A stretch of 64,000 nucleotides of DNA from Saccharina japonica (lineage: Eukaryota > Sar > Phaeophyceae > Laminariales > Laminariaceae): the NCBI GenBank assembly GCA_008828725.1, contig MEHQ01000493.1, positions 1-64,000 of the forward strand, in the 5' to 3' direction. This document shows, one piece after another, positions 59,203 through 64,000 of this stretch. The notes under the pieces were generated by a model. That model ran no database searches. It was not told the origin of the DNA and saw nothing but the letters and a program-made list of their open reading frames with translations. Both the position numbers and the translations under genes were made by a program. Position 1 is the first letter of the stretch; each line of letters starts with the position of its first letter.

Positions 59203-62126
59203 GTGAGTACGCCCATCTACTGCGTGTTGACATGTATTGGTAGCCCTTGGGAGATTTATAGACTATACCTTATCGGGAGAATCTGCAGTGGTTTTATAGG
59301 CAGCATGTCTAAAACATTTTTGTTAACGTGGCATAGTGCTTCGCTGGGAAGGTTGTGGGTGGTTAACTGACCGAGGTGGCCATACGCATTCCATCATTGG
59401 TAATAATTGCGATCGAGCCATTCCATAATTGGATTCGTCACTTACACATATACCTGTTATGTATAATTCCCAGAACACGCGCGGTCGAAGTATCACACTA
59501 CCTTCGAATCCAGAGTTTTACGTAAAAGCTCGATCTCACACTTTTGCTTTGCCTGTTTTACTGTGGATATACTATGACCAGGCGAGCAAAATGTGCCCTG
59601 GGATGGCTGTATACAATGTTCTTGCTTACCCGTAAGAACTGAAGACCTTGATTCGAAACTGTGCTGTCTTTCGTACGGTGCTATGTCAGTGCTATGTCGA
59701 AACAACACGTAGCTTAACTTGTGACGCGTGCTACGGTAAATAGATGTGCTTCGTGTTGTTTCTGCCTCTCCGCACTTGAACAGCTCCGTACCCCACTGAC
59801 CACTGATTATGGAGGAAATCAAAATTGTTCCTGATGAACACTACCACGGCCCAAGTAAAATATGATAAATAAGGAAACACACGAACGGCGTTCCGACAAG
59901 TTTCGGTGAGGCGTGATGTCTGTGATAGCCCAGTGGCGTCAGCTAGAAGCGATATATTCAGGAGTTCTGAGGTCGACAGGTGGTCCTCCGTGAGCGCAGC
60001 AGAAATAATTTGTGAGTGGAGCGGAACCGCTCGTGACTCGGATCATATATTGCGGTGACACTGCTCGTGACTCGGATCGTATATAGCCTGACCGGTGACG
60101 TGTCCTCTCTCGCATGCGTGTACGAGATATAAGATAGTTATCTACGACCCTGTCTTCCACATACAGTACCTCGATATTTGTAAAATGAAAGAAAGCAACA
60201 CAGGCTTCCGTGTGAACTCGTCGTTGGAATCTATCATATGTATATAATGTGGACAGCGTTCGTCTTGTTGTACTTTACTGCTGAAGTGAATTTATGTACT
60301 CTTGATGTCTGCAACAGCCGTGCGTTACGCTATGGTTCTACTAATATACCCCTTTACTGTTGCTCTGCACAACGGTGAATTCTGCGGTACGTACAGTGTA
60401 GGCGCGTGAATGTTTGCAGTAAAGTACTGCTGTAGTGCTTAGCCTACTAATGGTAGTAGATACGCCAGTTTTTACATAATAAACACCATCATCAGCAGTA
60501 TATGCGTGAACTGCGTACCAGGTACGTACGTAATGTAACACTAACATCTTATTTATTCTCCTTGCTGTCCCCCATGCTGCACACGTTGCCATTGCACCCT
60601 TAGTGGCGAGCTATTGTCCGTCCGGGACAATACTTCCAAATACGTTTTTGATCATAACTCGTGAAAACACACACATTGGAAATGCAACTCAGCGATGATC
60701 GTGACCACGGCGTGGAGGCAGTACGTCGATAGCCGTGGACTTTTTTGGGGGGGGAAAATGCAACATTGTGTAACCGAAAAAAAGCCGAAATAATCTCGAA
60801 ACGGCCGGATATTACTCCGGTATCGTCTCGAAGTGACCCGACATCTCTCATTTTGTTTAGGTTGCCGCTCGTAAATCTACGAGACCTGGTCAGTGGTGTT
60901 TCACATAGGGCAATAGATATCAAATTATGGACATCTCGCCACAAAATACAAGCCTTAAAACCGTATACGAGTACCTTGTTCGGCACATCAGTGGGGAAGG
61001 CCTGTAAGCGGTCTGATCGTGTGGTGTACGAATCTGTGGTGGCTGATAACCAGGTTTTGTCGGCAAAACAATATGCGATACATCTCCAGAAATATCTATG
61101 CGTGTGAAACGAAAACTACCGTTCCCTTACCGCAGACCGCGTCGACGAGACGAGTCGTTTGCCGTCATTTAATTCAATATCGTACCGTGGGGTACTTGTA
61201 ACTAAAGCGAACCAAATCACCTCAAGATCCAGTGTTTCGCCCATAGCTCCTTTAATTATTATTATTACAAGAACGGGTGGTCAAACTCCTAACTGCATTA
61301 AGCTACTGCGTTGGCGGTTCTTCTCTTTTTGCTGTGTTCCTACAATAATCGTGATTGATTGGATCGTATTTTTTTAAGCGATTTGTGTCAGCACAGAAAC
61401 CTTTTTTTCAGTGACCGGCAAGTAGTTGATGGGTGTGCGTGGTGGGTGAGAGAGTTACTGGGTGGGTCGGTTGGTCCCTGGGCTGGTAGTCCCACCATCG
61501 CCAACACCACCCACCAACATTTCTTGTTAAGCGATGCGTGTCAGCGCAACAACCTTGTAGAGTGGGTATTAAGTGGATCGCTGGGCTGTGTGTGTTTGTG
61601 CATATTATATGGAAACGACGAAAACTGGCAGGGCATCATGTATGTGTACTACTATATACAATGCTGTGTACTGGGCAGGTCAAAATGTGGTGGTGGTGAT
61701 GGGGTGTTTGGTGTGTTTTCTTGTGGTAACGCTCATCGTTGCTATTAATACGTACAACTGCTAGTTTGCTACTGCCGAAACATCCCAGTGACAATTGCCA
61801 CTGGTAACTAATTATCACAGTCACTATGCGACCTAGCTCTGCGATCTCGGCACCGCTTTCGACACGAGCAGTCCTAAACTTTAAGCGTAAATAGCGAGCG
61901 TCTATCAGTCCCGAGCGCGTCTGAATCGGTGCGGTGTACGCGTCGCACGGCGGAAGCAAAGCGAACGAGGGAAAGACAGACGAGCAGACAGACAAACCTC
62001 AATATTAAGCTTTCGTTAAATAAAGCTACGCTCTGGCAGCTTTCAGAACTGTTTTTTTTGTCTGTTTGTGTCCGTTCGGGAGCAGGGGTACACCCGCACG
62101 GGCAGACACACACGACCCATTAGGAA
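59203..62126. other. gene-free stretch
   Basis: No supported gene. GCTCGTGACTCGGATC plus TATAT occurs twice, 34 bases apart (60029 and 60063). A diverged 27-base duplication lies at 61375-61401 and 61528-61554. The 129-aa frame at 61359-61748 and 128/120-aa frames at 60.6-61.1 kb are unrecognised. Confidence 0.5.
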
Positions 62127-62178
62127 GAGCATCTATTGATGCTCGAAGGGCTAGCGCCCTTCTCGCATCAAATAGCTC
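62127..62178. repeat. long imperfect hairpin
   Basis: GAAGGGC and GCCCTTC (62145-62162) form a perfect 7-bp stem around TAGC. Below it, after a 2x2 internal loop, GATGC pairs with GCATC, then CTATT with AAATAG, and GAGC with GCTC at the base. The whole arm is about 20 paired bases with small bulges. It could be a cruciform, a remnant of a foldback element, or a small RNA precursor; nothing around it decides. Confidence 0.6.
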
Positions 62179-62939
62179 CTCATTATTATATTTGCCATCC
62201 GACAATGTGCAGCATGATCTTCAGCGTTGATCACTCATAAAAATCCCAAAAGCAGAAAAGCACGGAAACCAAGGAAACCTATGCGTACAGTCTGACACCC
62301 TTCTCCTTTAATTTTTCACCGATTTTAAATTCAAATACGTTTCCCTGACCGGACGTACAAGAGCTGTCCGAATCCGCGGTCTTTTTCGTATTACGAAAAC
62401 TCACAATACTAAACCCATTATTAATCTACCAGAGAATACGTGTTATTTCGATATAAAGCGGCAAATTAATATTTAAAAACAAAAAACAATCGGTACGAGG
62501 GATGGTTTTAAATACGGCTACTTGACGGTGTATTCAGATTTCAGAACAACGCCGTCCTCCTCGAGGAAACTGCACCTGAGTGCTGGGGGGAAAAGTTGGA
62601 AGATTTCGGACAAACGGACCATACGTTGTCGAAGACCTTGTGGGAGGTGCTGTACCTTGTTAGAGTGGCAAATGACAGCCACTTAAAACGAAAAAGTGAT
62701 GATGTCTTGTTAATCCCGTGCGACATTACCAATACCGTATATATGGTTATAACCTATGAAACCGCGCTTTCTACCCGTCGACATCCAACACACCCAGTGT
62801 CTGTGCCGATTCTTCACCCTAGAGAGATACCAGTTATGTGGTAACAAAACCACGACACAGAGATACTACGCTGCACTGCAGTGGAGTTATATATGTCACA
62901 CCCTGGACAATAGTCATTAGTCTAATTATCTATTAATAG

Positions 62940-64000
62940 TTTCCTATTACAATTAACTGACAATGGTGGTCGCCAATTCTAATTAATTGGAACGCATCGA
63001 GCTCTATGGTACATACAAATTATATGAACAGACACCCACCAGGCTCTATCGTCCACCCAACTTATGCTAATATACACCCATCTACATTAATGGTTGAAGT
63101 AATTGCTATTATTAACAGTTACCAACAAAATCCCATTGGTGAACCCATAGTCTATAGAAATATACTATATCATTCTATTGTAACGCTAATGGACAATTGC
63201 AGAATATTTTCGGTGCCAATTTTGCTGGCGATTCCATTCAGTTTATATTCCCCTAAATAAATTGTGCTGGCAATTCTATTTAATTGACACCCCTCTAAAT
63301 AAATTGTGCTGGCAATTCCATTCAATTGAAATCCTCCCAAATAAATTGTGCTGGCAAGTCCATTTAATTGACATCCTCCCAAAAAAAATGTGCTGGCAAT
63401 TCCGTTTAATTGGCGTAAATGGAAATTGCAATTGTGCTGGCAATTGCATTTAATTGACATCCTTCTAAATTAATTGCGCGGGCAACTTCTTTTAATAGGC
63501 ATCTTTCTAAATAACTGTCCTGGCTATTTCATTTATTTGGCAGGCTTCGAAATAAATTGTCCAGACAATCAGGCATTTCCATTTAATAGACAATATTATG
63601 TTACCGGTCAATTGATTCCGGACGCTGCAATTGGAATTGGACACATCAATGTATGTATGCATGAGGAAGATTTCTTAAAGTTTCAAAGGCAAACGATTCG
63701 GGAGGCTGTCTAGCGATTTGAATTGCCGGACCAATTGATTCATGAAGCAGTCTATTAATTGGAATCGACCAGACAACATATTTCTGAGGATGCCCATTAA
63801 ATTTAATATATCGGACAAAATGTTTGGCGGCGGATTAATCACTAGGAAACTGTTTTTACATTCCCTTTCTGCTTAAGCCTTGGACAATAGGCATCGCAAT
63901 AGACTATTGCCCCTACAATAGACCCACCGGAAAGTATTTTAAATGAAATGAGGCGGACAATTGATTCTTACCATATTGCCGCAATTGGAATTGCAAAGAC
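62940..64000. repeat. AT-rich CAATT(A/G)-rich repetitive region
   Basis: AATTGACA, CAATTGGA and TTTAATTG motifs recur throughout to the window end, both inside and outside the 42-bp array. The flanking parts look like strongly diverged units of the same repeat. No gene is supported, and the frames at 63006-63260 and 63474-63713 have no recognisable domain. Confidence 0.6.
63219..63514. repeat. 42-bp tandem repeat, seven units
   Basis: Units start at 63219, 63261, 63303, 63345, 63387, 63431 and 63473, each with TTGTGCTGGCAATTCCATTT or a close variant. The period is 42 bases (14 codons), so both strands keep an open frame. The minus strand reads as a 14-aa repeat built on QLNGIASTIYLGG, and the plus strand on LCWQF. 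Because the frames follow from the period being a multiple of three, coding is not supported. Confidence 0.85.

Overview
This looks like nuclear DNA from a eukaryote with few genes and many transposon remains. The evidence is short open stretches bounded by GT...AG splice sites with pyrimidine-rich acceptors, several decayed retrotransposon classes (Ty1/copia, a LINE, a tyrosine-recombinase DIRS-like element), abundant minisatellites, and CCCTAA telomere-type repeats inside the sequence. The retrotransposon remains resemble, from memory and without a search, those of stramenopiles, especially brown algae and their relatives. That assignment is an inference. No bacterial operon, rRNA or tRNA was recognised.

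Layout. Bases 1-9.9 kb hold no gene I can support. From 9.9 to 22 kb is a transposon and repeat block: an ACCGGT-centred minisatellite (9.9-10.7 kb); a decayed copia pol with polypurine tract and candidate 3' LTR (10.9-12.6 kb); a LINE 3' fragment (13.4-14.5 kb, minus); a 1.02-kb element with terminal inverted repeats (14.7-15.7 kb); a GCT-type trinucleotide tract (16.0 kb); and a decayed DIRS-like element (about 17.5-20.5 kb, minus) followed by two 240-bp direct repeats (16.7-17.5 kb) placed like DIRS/Ngaro split repeats. A 381-bp tandem duplication lies at 21.1-21.8 kb.

The main biological content is at 24.6-59.2 kb: a dispersed cluster of one multi-pass membrane protein family that I do not recognise. 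Five loci are visible. Copy A (+, 24.6-28.9 kb) has three exons, the third with two 1-base deletions. Copy B (-, 37.7-31.8 kb) is the only one open throughout, about 549 aa. Copy C (-, 55.1-51.8 kb) has exons 2 and 3, with one in-frame TAG in exon 3. Copy D (+, 59.1 kb) is an exon 1 alone. Copy E (-, 46.3-46.6 kb) is an exon 2 with stop codons. The copies share both splice junctions, both introns are phase 0, and exon 2 is exactly 339 bp in A, B and C. Exon 1 carries an acidic stretch after a CGEKA motif. Exons 2 and 3 encode about ten hydrophobic segments. The predicted protein is an integral membrane protein with no assigned function.

The rest is repeats and gene-free DNA: a 316-bp inverted-repeat element containing CCCTAA units (35.2 kb, inside copy B intron 1), a duplicated minisatellite pair (48.0-49.6 kb), a degenerate satellite of about 29 bp (50.7-51.3 kb), a long imperfect hairpin (62.1 kb) and a 42-bp repeat (63.2-63.5 kb). 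Most other open reading frames in the window appear to be chance.
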